Assembly: GCA_902776455.1 (NCBI GenBank) | Contig: CACYQI010000047.1 | Span: forward strand, 1 to 37,130 | Reading direction: 5' to 3' | Origin: an uncultured Bacteroidales bacterium | GTDB taxonomy: Bacteria > Bacteroidota > Bacteroidia > Bacteroidales > Bacteroidaceae | Length of the DNA: 37,130 nt | Shown: piece after piece, positions 1 to 7,544 of the stretch | Layout of the letters: each line of letters opens with the position of its first letter | Numbering within the stretch: the first letter of the stretch is position 1 | Position numbers and translations under genes: made by a program | The notes under the pieces: generated by a model | What the model was told of the DNA's origin: nothing | What the model saw: only the letters and a program-made list of their open reading frames with translations | Databases searched by the model: none

Positions 1-78
1 CCGTGGTAGTACTGGAGTTTTCCCGTGGTAGTACTGCAGTCCCCCCACGGGAGGACTGGCGATGCTCCACGGAGCGTT
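1..78. repeat. Dispersed GTAGTACTGG / CTCCACGGAG repeat
   Basis: Two near-identical stretches containing CCGTGGTAGTACTG lie side by side, followed by a GATGCTCCACGGAGCG segment. The same words recur around 15834-15918, and the CTCCACGGAG core recurs around 26224-26340 and 36024-36130. It lies directly downstream of the stop of the GH127 gene and holds no gene that I can see. Confidence 0.6.
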
Positions 79-2121
79 TTATCGCAAGGGCGGGAAGGCC
101 GAGATGCGAAGCCTTGCGGCACCCATGGGGATGAGTATGAGGCGACGGAGTTTTCCGCGCTCTGCATCGATGTCGGGCAGCACTTGGCAGAGGCCGGTGG
201 CGTCCATGCCCCAGCCTTCGACGGGTGCTCCGATGGCTTTCACCGAGATGGGCGTCCCCTCGTGGCTCCAGGGATAGTTGTTCGCGGGCCACGGCTTGAA
301 TTCAACCTGCATGCCGTCGAGGTTGTCGCGAAGAGCCATGTTCCACGGCGAGTCGGCGTAGATCTCGTAGGTCGGCCATTTGCTCGGGTCGGCTGAGGCT
401 TGCCAGTGGCTGTCGCCGATGGCGGTCGTGCGGCTGTCCTTCTCTTCGTAGCGTTCCTTTATCTTCAGGCTCATCGTGAGCGGGCCGTAGTTCACGGAGA
501 TGGAGTTCTTGTTGAGCGCCCAGATGCGCTTGGTGAGGCGCATGGGGAAGTGCAGGCAGACCTCGTCGCCCTCTGCCCATTGGCGGCTGATGCGGAGCAG
601 ACCGGTGCTGACTTTGCAGTCCACCGTCTCGCCGTTGACCGTGACGTGTGCGCCCTCGGTCCACGTCGGGATGCGCAGGTAGAGCGGGAAGGCGGCCGTC
701 TTCTTCTTGAGGCCGGAGACTTTCACCCTAATGTCTTCGCTGAAGGGATAGTGCGTCTGTACGTCAAGCACAATGTCCTGACCGCCAGCCACCTTGAGCT
801 TGGCCGTGCAGTCGCCGTAGATGAGGAGGGCAGCTCCGCCGTCGGCACTGGCCAGAACGAGGTTCTCGGCATAGTACGGCCAACCCATCGAATGGTTGTG
901 CTGGCAACAGCGGCTGCTGAAGGGGTTCATGCTGAAGAACGGGCCTCCGTTGTCCACGCCCGGATTGTGGTTGCGGGAGTCGCTCTGCACCATGTTGGGG
1001 CAGGTGAGGTAGCGCAAGGCCCGCATGTCTTCCGTCAGGGCGGCGGGGTAGTCGTTGAAGGCCACGTCCTCGAGGTTCTCCATCCAGAGGAGGTCGCCCG
1101 TCTGTGCCATGAGTATCTCGTCGCTGAGCATCTGCTCCACGAAGCCGCAGGTCTCGGTGCCCTGTCGCGGGTCGATGTAGCCGTGGCGGCAGTTCTCGTC
1201 GCTCCCGAACATGCCGCCCGGAACCTGACCGTAAATGCGGCGGATGAGGTGGTAGTTGTTGTATGTGGCTTTGAGGGCCGCTTTGTCTCCGCTCACGAGG
1301 TACCATTCAGCAGGCTCGCGGAAGCACTCCGCCACGTTGACATTATGCCAGTTTGGCAGTCCGCTCTCTTGCATCCAGTTGGCCGTGCAGCGGTGTATCT
1401 TCTTGGCAAGCTCGAGCAGGAACTCGTCGCCAGTGCGGTTGTAGAGCCAGATGACTGAGAGCAGGTTGTCGCCGCCGCGGCTGTTCTCCCAGTAGTCGCG
1501 CAGGAACTTCTCGTCGGGGTACTGGAGCTGCCACTTGTAGTAAGCGGTGAGGACGGGCAGCACGCGCTCGTCGCCGCACCACTCGTAGTAGTCCTGCAGG
1601 ATTTGCAGGGCAAGCATGTTGGCCCAAAGCTCCCTTCTCGTATCTTGCTCTTTGCCCCCTGCTCCCTTATGCTCGTTGACGGGACCGAGGAAACCGTCGG
1701 CCTGACTGCTGCGCAGGATGCCTTCTATCCAAAACTTCGTCTCGTCAATCATCGCCTTGTCGCCCAGGATGTAGGCGAGGTTGGCATAGCCTCGGAGCCA
1801 GTACGGCACTTCCTCCCAGCCATGACCGCCACCGGGTTCGAGCCACGCGTTGCCCTTCTTGTCGAGCCAGTCGCTGATTTCTCCGAGCTGTCCGCTCAGG
1901 CCGTTCTTCTGCCTAACGAGCATCTCGCCCACCCAGCCACGGGGCACGACGGCTGCGGGCGGCAGCTTGATGAAGGGATTGGCAGGCAGCGGCGCACGAT
2001 TGTTCACGTAGAGCGTGCTTGTGCGGCCAATGCTGTCGGCCGTCACCATTTGTGCCTGCTGCCCAAAGAGCGGCAAATGCAGCAACATAGCTGCAAGAAA
2101 GAGAGCATTTTTAACGTTCAT
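79..2121 (-). CDS. Secreted GH127-type (DUF1680) beta-L-arabinofuranosidase
   Basis: Glycoside hydrolase of the DUF1680/GH127 group, which releases beta-L-arabinofuranose from plant glycans and glycoproteins. Residues 1-21 form a signal peptide ending near LFGQQ, so it acts in the periplasm or at the surface. The characterised family members use a zinc-bound cysteine nucleophile: one Glu and three Cys. Here Glu323 and Cys325 (ETCGF) and the adjacent pair Cys405-Cys406 (SRCCQHN) match that set, and Glu309 is a plausible acid/base. The first two thirds is an alpha/alpha barrel, and the C-terminal third is beta-sandwich. The length of 680 residues is normal for the group. It appears to be transcribed alone; a promoter-like pair and a 9-bp tandem array lie upstream. 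Exact substrate (GH127 or the related GH146) cannot be settled by eye. Confidence 0.9.
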   Translation of the reverse strand: MNVKNALFLAAMLLHLPLFGQQAQMVTADSIGRTSTLYVNNRAPLPANPFIKLPPAAVVPRGWVGEMLVRQKNGLSGQLGEISDWLDKKGNAWLEPGGGHGWEEVPYWLRGYANLAYILGDKAMIDETKFWIEGILRSSQADGFLGPVNEHKGAGGKEQDTRRELWANMLALQILQDYYEWCGDERVLPVLTAYYKWQLQYPDEKFLRDYWENSRGGDNLLSVIWLYNRTGDEFLLELAKKIHRCTANWMQESGLPNWHNVNVAECFREPAEWYLVSGDKAALKATYNNYHLIRRIYGQVPGGMFGSDENCRHGYIDPRQGTETCGFVEQMLSDEILMAQTGDLLWMENLEDVAFNDYPAALTEDMRALRYLTCPNMVQSDSRNHNPGVDNGGPFFSMNPFSSRCCQHNHSMGWPYYAENLVLASADGGAALLIYGDCTAKLKVAGGQDIVLDVQTHYPFSEDIRVKVSGLKKKTAAFPLYLRIPTWTEGAHVTVNGETVDCKVSTGLLRISRQWAEGDEVCLHFPMRLTKRIWALNKNSISVNYGPLTMSLKIKERYEEKDSRTTAIGDSHWQASADPSKWPTYEIYADSPWNMALRDNLDGMQVEFKPWPANNYPWSHEGTPISVKAIGAPVEGWGMDATGLCQVLPDIDAERGKLRRLILIPMGAARLRISAFPPLR

Positions 2122-2147
2122 AATATGTCTATTATCTATTTTGCGTG

Positions 2148-2179
2148 TAAAGGTACAACTTTTTTGTCAAAATAGCAAG
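2148..2179 (-). promoter_or_regulatory. Putative promoter of the GH127 gene
   Basis: On the minus strand a TACCTTTA box (2148-2155) sits 20 bases after CTTG (2176-2179), close to the Bacteroidetes consensus TTTG-N19/20-TAnnTTTG. It lies about 27 bases before the start codon at 2121. The final base of the -7 box deviates from consensus. Confidence 0.5.
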
Positions 2180-2209
2180 CTTAGCGAGTATTTTGTTGAT
2201 AAAATGCTG

Positions 2210-2317
2210 ATAGTTTCTATAGTTTCTATAGTCTCTATAGTCTCTATAGTTTCTATAGCTACTATAGCTTCTATAGTCTCTATAGCTTCGATAGTCTCTA
2301 TAGTCTCTATAGCTGCT
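2210..2317. repeat. Twelve-copy 9-bp tandem repeat (ATAGTYTCT)
   Basis: Twelve consecutive 9-base units, mostly ATAGTCTCT or ATAGTTTCT with a few variants (ATAGCTACT, ATAGCTTCG, ATAGCTGCT). It lies just upstream of the GH127 promoter-like pair and downstream of the terminator of the next gene. Because 9 is divisible by 3, one frame stays open on the minus strand as an ETIETIE-like string; I regard that as non-coding. Confidence 0.9.
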
Positions 2318-2335
2318 ATCGTTCCTGCGGCCTCT

Positions 2336-2370
2336 AAAAAAAGCGGGCCTGACATTGCTGTCAAGCCCGC
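2336..2370 (-). terminator. Rho-independent terminator of the T9SS surface protein gene
   Basis: Read on the minus strand, GCGGGCTTGACA pairs with TGTCAGGCCCGC around a GCAA tetraloop and is followed by seven T. It lies 37 bases after the stop codon at 2407. Confidence 0.9.
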
Positions 2371-2406
2371 CTTGGTTTTTAGAAGTTAATAAATGCGGTG
2401 TTGTGC

Positions 2407-5400
2407 TTACTTAACCACAATCTTCTTGCCGCCGATGATGTTCACACCCTTCTGAGTCTTAGTCAGCTTCTGGCCGAGCATGTTGTAGATGCCCTTGCTG
2501 GCCTTCTTGGTGTTGCTGTTGATTTCATCGGTAACGATGCCACGGATTGCGTCGGGATCCTCGATGTCGCCGCCATAGTACTTCAGGCGCCAGTTGTCCA
2601 TTACAATCCAGTCACCGCCAAGTCTGTCTTCCGACCATTCCTTGACTACACCAATGGCAACATGACCTGGGTCGTCCTCTGGAATGTTGAAGGCAATCTG
2701 GTTCTGGTAGAGGCCATACTGGAAGTATTCGTTAGCAGCCTGATCAACAGCAGACATGGGCTGGCCGCCGTATGTGCCAGGCATGGTCAAGCCGCCGAAG
2801 GTGTAACCGATGCCGGGAACCTTGTTGGCTTCGATGTGGATAGGCATGAGAGGCATAGTTTCGCATGCTGTGGGATCGTCGGCGTAGAGATAAGAACCAG
2901 CATAGATAAGTGAACGCTGCAGGATAGGCTCATTGGCAAGAACCTTCTCCACGTGCTTCTGCTCGATGCCGTCGCGATAGTAGCCCTGTACGCTCAGTAC
3001 GTAAGTACCTGCGGGCAGTGCATCCTCTGCTTCTTCCGGCCAGATGTCCTGATAGTTGTCGAACTCTTCGGAGTTGTAGGATTCGAGAACGAAGTTGTGG
3101 TGGTTGTCGCCACGTCCCAATACTTGACCATTGTAGAAAATCCACTGGTCGATGCTCCAGCGCTGGTCGTAGCCAGGATTCTGGATGAGGAAGGAGAGGT
3201 CAACGGGGTTCTTCTCGCTTGCAGAAGCGATGAGGCTAAGCATCTCTTCGCGAGTGACGAACATCCACTGGTTGGTCTCCAGCTCGGGAGTCTTGTTGTC
3301 GGTATCGACTACATAGTGAGAGGGAGTGTATGCGTTGTCGCCGCTACGCAGACCGAGCAACTTCTTCTGGCCGCCGGTGATGACCATCTCCTGAGTCTCT
3401 GTGTAAGTTGTGTCAACCGGGAAGGTCTGGCCGTACTGGGCGATGTTAAATACATTCTCCTTGCCCTCAACGGGAATGATTTCCCAAGTGTTGTTATTCA
3501 TCGGGCAGTCAATGTAGCCGTTCCAGCCCATGAAGTCCATTTCGCCGTAGTTGCCATTCGGACGGAAGGTTTCGATATAGTATGCGCCTTCGATGTCTTC
3601 GAAAATGGGGTTACCGTTTTCGTCTAAGGCATTGTCGCCCGTCTCGGGGTCGATGACTTCCTTCGATGCCTGTACAAGCATCATCGGGTTGGAGACATAC
3701 TCGAGGACGAGGTGTGTGCCCCAGTCTTCGCCGCCGCCGAGGAAGTTCTTTGCGCCTACATTATATAAATAATACTTAGGACGGAAATCCTCTGAGGGGT
3801 CATACTCTCCAACTTCTTCGATGCTGACAGCTTCGGGCACGCTACCCACGTACTTCTCGGTGTGACGCTCCATAGCAGTAGCCTTGCGGGCGTTGCGCAG
3901 AGCTGTGATGTAGGGATTGAGTTGGTTTGCAGTAGCGCAGGTGTCGAGAGCTGCAGCTACATCGGTGAGGGCAGTGCCCCAGTAGCCCTTGTCCTCCATC
4001 TTGCGGCAGATGTCGTAGGTGTCCTTCAAGGTCTTCACGGTGCTGCTGTAAGCGAAGATGGCGTTCACACGCGGCCTGAATTCGCGGGCGAAGCTTCTCA
4101 GCTCGGGAGCGTCGTTCTTGTTCTCCTGGAAGAATGCTTCTGCCTCTGCAATCAGCTCCTGCAAGCTTGCCTTCATGGCGTTGGTCAGCAGGGTGTCGGT
4201 CTTGGCGTACTCAATAGCGTCGTTGAACTGCTTGAGGCAATCGTTGTAGTCAACTTCGGTGACGTTGATACCGCAGTCGTAGAAGCGACCGCCCCAGTTC
4301 TGCTGGATGTAGGTGGCAATGACGTTCTTACCCACATTGAGGTACTTGGCAGGAATGTGAACCTGTACGGGGTTCTTGCCGTCGGTCCAATGCGTGTTCT
4401 TCTGCAGCAGATGACCGTTGACGTATGTCTCATAAACGTCATCGTGGCAGACGTTCAGCTCGTAGGAAACGTGCTCGTTGATCTTGTCAAGCTCGAAGTT
4501 ACGGCGAATCCAGTAGTTGGTGTTGTCGCCGCCGGGCCAGAGGCTCTGCACGTCGATGCCAAAGTAATCGTAAGAGCCGCAGACGGGCATCATCTGGTCG
4601 TCCCACTGAGAGTCGTCGAAGTCAGGCAGTGTCCAGGCCAGAGTCTCTACGCGACCTGTAATCTCGGGAGCTTCGATTGTCTCGTAAGAGAGTTCGGTGT
4701 ATTCGGCATTTTCCTTCTCTTCGTCGGTGCGTGCCTCTCTGTAGCCGCCTACGTTGCCTTCGCCGTCAATAAGTTCGTCGTCCCAAACGAAGTACTTGAT
4801 GTTACGCTTGTGGAAGTCGATGAAGTTGAAGTAGTGTGTGCCTACCCAGAGTTCCTTCATGTCCAATTCGTCTTCTTCGGGGTCGTTGTCAACGAGGGAG
4901 ATGTCCTTGATAGTGATTGTAGCACCTTCTTCGCCGCCGGCAAAGCCGAAGGCAATCTTGAAGTTGTTGGCTATCTCGCCTTCTACGCCGTCGAAGTCGA
5001 GTTCGATTTCCTTTTCAATGTTTGGCTCAAGTTCCACTACTTCGTATGCCAACTCAATGTTGTCGTCGTCGTTATCAGTAAGCTTCACAACTACATTAGA
5101 GAAAGGCTTGTCGGCCAACAGAGTGGTCTTGAAGCGATAGCTGTGGTCTGCATCAATCCTGATGGGGGACTTGAAGTGGAGCTGTTCAGCCCAGAGGCCA
5201 ATCTCGTCTCCTGTTTCCTCGTCAAGGTCTTCGGGATCGCTGGAACCGTTCAGGACGAAGGTGTATTCGTCGCCGGGCTGAGCCTCATAGAGCTTAGACC
5301 AGGGGTGGTAGGGACTGTTGCTTGGCTCTTTTCCATCCCAGTTGTAGCCGCCATAGTTGTTGAAGAGTACTTTGCCTTCCCATGGGGTTGTGTAACCCAT

Positions 5401-6186
5401 GTCGAGGCCGCCTTCAATCTTGGTGTAGAGGCCGCAGTCAGCAAAAGCACCGCCCCAGTTCTGGTGAACGTGGAAGGCAACGACGTTCTCTTCGCCATTC
5501 AGCTTGATGAGTTCCTTTTGCTCATCGGTCAGCTGAATGTACTCGGCGTTGTTCCAACCGTTTGCATAGTGGACGTTGTTGTCGTTGTCAGTCCATTCTC
5601 CTTCGAAACCTGTGCGTTCGAAGACAAGCTTGCCGTTGATGTAGTACTCGCAGGGAGCATCGTCGTGGCCGCAAGCCAGGAAGACGGGGCCGGAGAGCAG
5701 CTGGTTGGTCGTGAATGTGCGGCGCACATAGATGTCGGCCATGATGCTGTTGCCAGTCCATTGATAGGAGGTCTTACCTCCCCACGTTGCGTCGCTGCTG
5801 AAGGGAGCGGTGTGCTCTTCCCACAGGATAGGCGTCTCTTCGCCGGTCTCTACGTCGAAGTCGTCGTAGTTGATGTCGCCTTCTTTCCAACCCATGTCGA
5901 AGCCAGGCTCATACCACTGTCTGCCTTCTGCGTCAGGCCTGGGACCATACTCTTCAGTAAGCGGGTCTATGCCGCAAATGACGTTGTAGTTGGGGTTAGT
6001 GTCGCTCCAGTCTCCGTATTCGGTCTGGGAGTTGTAAACCCATGTCCAGGCCTTCCACTCAATGTCGTTGTCGTAATAAGAAGACGGCAACAGAATCACA
6101 TTTGCGCCGACGGCAACAAGGCCGTCGCCTGCACTTGCCAGCAATGAGCAAAGCATCGCTGCACAAAGAAGTAATGTTTTCTTCAT
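2407..6186 (-). CDS. Large T9SS-exported modular surface protein
   Basis: 1259 residues with a clear signal peptide (MKKTLLLCAAMLCSLLASAG). Two similar galactose-binding-like modules are visible at about 145-257 and 545-650; each carries a HDD(A/V) turn, a Y(I/V)NG strand and an NxVAxxxxQNWGG(A/R)F(A/Y)DCG ending, like the sugar-binding domain of GH2 enzymes. Between them (about 270-440) is a very acidic CBM4/9-like beta-sandwich. A helical, charged stretch follows the second module. The C-terminus GVNIIGGKKIVVK is a type A T9SS sorting tail, so the protein should be carried across the outer membrane and anchored at the surface. I see no catalytic domain, so a binding or adhesive role is an inference. 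It has its own promoter and a strong terminator and is probably monocistronic. Confidence 0.85.
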   Translation of the reverse strand: MKKTLLLCAAMLCSLLASAGDGLVAVGANVILLPSSYYDNDIEWKAWTWVYNSQTEYGDWSDTNPNYNVICGIDPLTEEYGPRPDAEGRQWYEPGFDMGWKEGDINYDDFDVETGEETPILWEEHTAPFSSDATWGGKTSYQWTGNSIMADIYVRRTFTTNQLLSGPVFLACGHDDAPCEYYINGKLVFERTGFEGEWTDNDNNVHYANGWNNAEYIQLTDEQKELIKLNGEENVVAFHVHQNWGGAFADCGLYTKIEGGLDMGYTTPWEGKVLFNNYGGYNWDGKEPSNSPYHPWSKLYEAQPGDEYTFVLNGSSDPEDLDEETGDEIGLWAEQLHFKSPIRIDADHSYRFKTTLLADKPFSNVVVKLTDNDDDNIELAYEVVELEPNIEKEIELDFDGVEGEIANNFKIAFGFAGGEEGATITIKDISLVDNDPEEDELDMKELWVGTHYFNFIDFHKRNIKYFVWDDELIDGEGNVGGYREARTDEEKENAEYTELSYETIEAPEITGRVETLAWTLPDFDDSQWDDQMMPVCGSYDYFGIDVQSLWPGGDNTNYWIRRNFELDKINEHVSYELNVCHDDVYETYVNGHLLQKNTHWTDGKNPVQVHIPAKYLNVGKNVIATYIQQNWGGRFYDCGINVTEVDYNDCLKQFNDAIEYAKTDTLLTNAMKASLQELIAEAEAFFQENKNDAPELRSFAREFRPRVNAIFAYSSTVKTLKDTYDICRKMEDKGYWGTALTDVAAALDTCATANQLNPYITALRNARKATAMERHTEKYVGSVPEAVSIEEVGEYDPSEDFRPKYYLYNVGAKNFLGGGEDWGTHLVLEYVSNPMMLVQASKEVIDPETGDNALDENGNPIFEDIEGAYYIETFRPNGNYGEMDFMGWNGYIDCPMNNNTWEIIPVEGKENVFNIAQYGQTFPVDTTYTETQEMVITGGQKKLLGLRSGDNAYTPSHYVVDTDNKTPELETNQWMFVTREEMLSLIASASEKNPVDLSFLIQNPGYDQRWSIDQWIFYNGQVLGRGDNHHNFVLESYNSEEFDNYQDIWPEEAEDALPAGTYVLSVQGYYRDGIEQKHVEKVLANEPILQRSLIYAGSYLYADDPTACETMPLMPIHIEANKVPGIGYTFGGLTMPGTYGGQPMSAVDQAANEYFQYGLYQNQIAFNIPEDDPGHVAIGVVKEWSEDRLGGDWIVMDNWRLKYYGGDIEDPDAIRGIVTDEINSNTKKASKGIYNMLGQKLTKTQKGVNIIGGKKIVVK

Positions 6187-6226
6187 CTTGTTAGTATTTT
6201 AATTAATAAGAAAGGTATTTCGCCTA

Positions 6227-6258
6227 CAAATTTAGCATTTTTATCATTACGTCCCAAA
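6227..6258 (-). promoter_or_regulatory. Promoter of the T9SS surface protein gene
   Basis: Minus strand: TTTG (6255-6258), 20 bases, then TAAATTTG (6227-6234), a full match to the Bacteroidetes promoter pattern, about 40 bases before the start at 6186. Confidence 0.75.
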
Positions 6259-6274
6259 TAAAATCGTATAAAAA

Positions 6275-6306
6275 TTTGCTTTGTGAGACATAATTTCATA
6301 TCTTTG
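6275..6306 (+). promoter_or_regulatory. Promoter of the MBL-fold hydrolase gene
   Basis: TTTG (6275-6278), 20 bases, then TATCTTTG (6299-6306), followed by CAC, about 23 bases before the start codon at 6330. It is divergent from the promoter at 6227-6258 with about 16 bases between them. Confidence 0.8.
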
Positions 6307-6329
6307 CACGTAAAATGTAACTAAAAAGG

Positions 6330-7133
6330 ATGAAATTCATATCTCTTGGTTCCGGAAGCAGCGGTAACTGCTACCTCTTGCAGTCGGGCGAGACATCCAT
6401 ACTGCTTGATGCAGGCATCAGCACGCGTTCCTTGAAGAAGCATCTCAAGGACATCGGCATGAGTCTGGAGGACGACATCGCCGCTGTGTTCGTCACGCAT
6501 GACCACGCCGACCACATCAAGTCCGTGGGGAACATCGCCCGCGAATGTGGCAAGACGATTTTTGCCACACAGCTTGTGCATGAGGGCATTGCATGCAACC
6601 GTTGTCTGAGAATCGACGTGCCGAACGACCGCAAGGCATTCGTCGAGAAAGGGAAGACGGTAGAGATGGGGAACTTCCGCATCACGCCTTTCGACGTGCC
6701 CCACGACAGCCGCGACTGCGTGGGCTATGTCGTTGAGGCAGATGGTGTTCGCTTCTGCCTCATCACCGACATCGGCCACGTCACCGACACTATTCGCGAA
6801 CAGGTAGGCCTTGCCAACTATCTGGTGTTAGAGGCTAACCACGACATCAACATGCTTATGATGGGCAAGTACTCGCCCTTCCTCAAGGAGCGCATCAGCA
6901 GCGACCGCGGGCACCTGAACAACGAACAGGCTGCCATGTTGCTGGCCGAGTATGCCACACCGCAACTCCGTCACGTCTGGCTCTGCCATCTGAGCGAAGA
7001 GAATAACCATCCCGTGCTTGCACGTAAGACTACAGAGGCAGTGCTCCGGCAGCATGGCATCATCCCAGGGTTGGACTTCGAACTCGACATCCTGAAGCGG
7101 AAAGCACCCTCGGAGTTCTATTCTTTAGATTAA
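6330..7133 (+). CDS. MBL-fold metallo-hydrolase (YycJ/WalJ-like)
   Basis: 267 residues, metallo-beta-lactamase fold. The N-terminus MKFISLGSGSSGNCYLL and the zinc motif THDHADH (57-62, HxHxDH) are typical of the YycJ/WalJ group, putative 5'-3' DNA exonucleases linked to repair and cell-wall signalling in Firmicutes. Further conserved features are the metal-binding His in VPHDS, DIGH near 150, and EANHD. No signal peptide, so cytoplasmic. A purine-rich AAAAAGG lies before the ATG. It stands alone between its own promoter and the tRNA-Lys promoter. The biological substrate in Bacteroidetes is not known to me. Confidence 0.85.
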   Translation: MKFISLGSGSSGNCYLLQSGETSILLDAGISTRSLKKHLKDIGMSLEDDIAAVFVTHDHADHIKSVGNIARECGKTIFATQLVHEGIACNRCLRIDVPNDRKAFVEKGKTVEMGNFRITPFDVPHDSRDCVGYVVEADGVRFCLITDIGHVTDTIREQVGLANYLVLEANHDINMLMMGKYSPFLKERISSDRGHLNNEQAAMLLAEYATPQLRHVWLCHLSEENNHPVLARKTTEAVLRQHGIIPGLDFELDILKRKAPSEFYSLD

Positions 7134-7200
7134 AAAGATGAAGAGTTGAAGGGCTAAAAAGCAAAATAAGCCTGCTGAAACAAAAAAAATCGCCAAAACA

Positions 7201-7232
7201 TTTGGCAGATTAGAAAAAAGTTCATACCTTTG
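7201..7232 (+). promoter_or_regulatory. Promoter of the tRNA-Lys gene
   Basis: TTTG (7201-7204), 20 bases, then TACCTTTG (7225-7232) followed by CAC; full match to the Bacteroidetes pattern, 24 bases before the tRNA 5' end. Confidence 0.8.
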
Positions 7233-7255
7233 CACCCGCAAACAACAAAAGCGAT

Positions 7256-7315
7256 GCGTCCTTAGCTCAGTTGGTAGAGCAATTGACTCTTAATCAATGG
7301 GTCCAGGGTTCGAGA
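7256..7315 (+). tRNA. Truncated tRNA-Lys (anticodon CTT)
   Basis: The 5' acceptor strand GCGTCCT, D-arm (GCTC..GAGC), anticodon arm ATTGA-CTCTTAA-TCAAT with anticodon CTT, the variable loop GGGTC and the 5' T-stem CAGGG with TTCGAG are all present. The expected 3' T-stem CCCTG, the 3' acceptor strand AGGACGC and the discriminator base are absent: after TTCGAG the sequence runs straight into a terminator-like hairpin. I find no displaced 3' half downstream. As written it cannot fold or be aminoacylated. A small deletion or an assembly error are the two explanations. Confidence 0.85.
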
Positions 7316-7316
7316 G

Positions 7317-7345
7317 AAGGATGAACTGGATAACAGTTCATCCTT
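7317..7345 (+). terminator. Hairpin after the tRNA-Lys fragment
   Basis: Perfect 11-bp inverted repeat AAGGATGAACT / AGTTCATCCTT with a 7-base loop, beginning two or three bases after the point where the tRNA is cut. The following T-run is weak (CGTTGTT). It probably ended the original tRNA transcript. Confidence 0.6.
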
Positions 7346-7544
7346 CGTTGTTAAATGGAAGTTAAATGGAAGTTAAAATGGAAGTTAAGCCTGCTATGCA
7401 GGCAGGAAGTTAAGCACTTCGTGCTGGACAATTCTCGTGGGAACTTAAGCTATTGTCCATGAGCGAAGCGAATTAACTTCCACAAGCGAAGCGAGTTAAT
7501 CCCGCTTTAACTACCTTTTTAACTCCCCTAATTAATATAATATA
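7346..7544. repeat. Short-repeat region upstream of aspS
   Basis: About 200 bases without a gene. It holds three GTTAAATGGAA-like units, small palindromes (AGCACTTCGTGCT, GGACAAT/ATTGTCC) and two GAGCGAAGCGAATTAA / AAGCGAAGCGAGTTAA units. No clear promoter for aspS is visible, nor a strong Shine-Dalgarno; the start at 7545 is preceded by an AT-rich run. Confidence 0.5.

Noticed and set aside
2210-2317. CRISPR or centromere-like array
   Set aside because: The units are contiguous 9-mers without spacers.
2167-2364. ETIETIE repeat protein
   Set aside because: Produced only by the 9-bp tandem repeat and terminator; no ribosome-binding site.
3862-6147. 761-codon open frame on the plus strand opposite the T9SS surface protein
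   Set aside because: It is antisense to a gene with signal peptide, repeated domains, promoter and terminator; its translation is Val/Leu/Ala-rich with no recognisable domain. Long antisense frames are common opposite G+C-rich third-position genes.
7315-7544. Intron splitting the tRNA-Lys gene
   Set aside because: The break is in the T-loop, and the missing 3' half is not found downstream before aspS.
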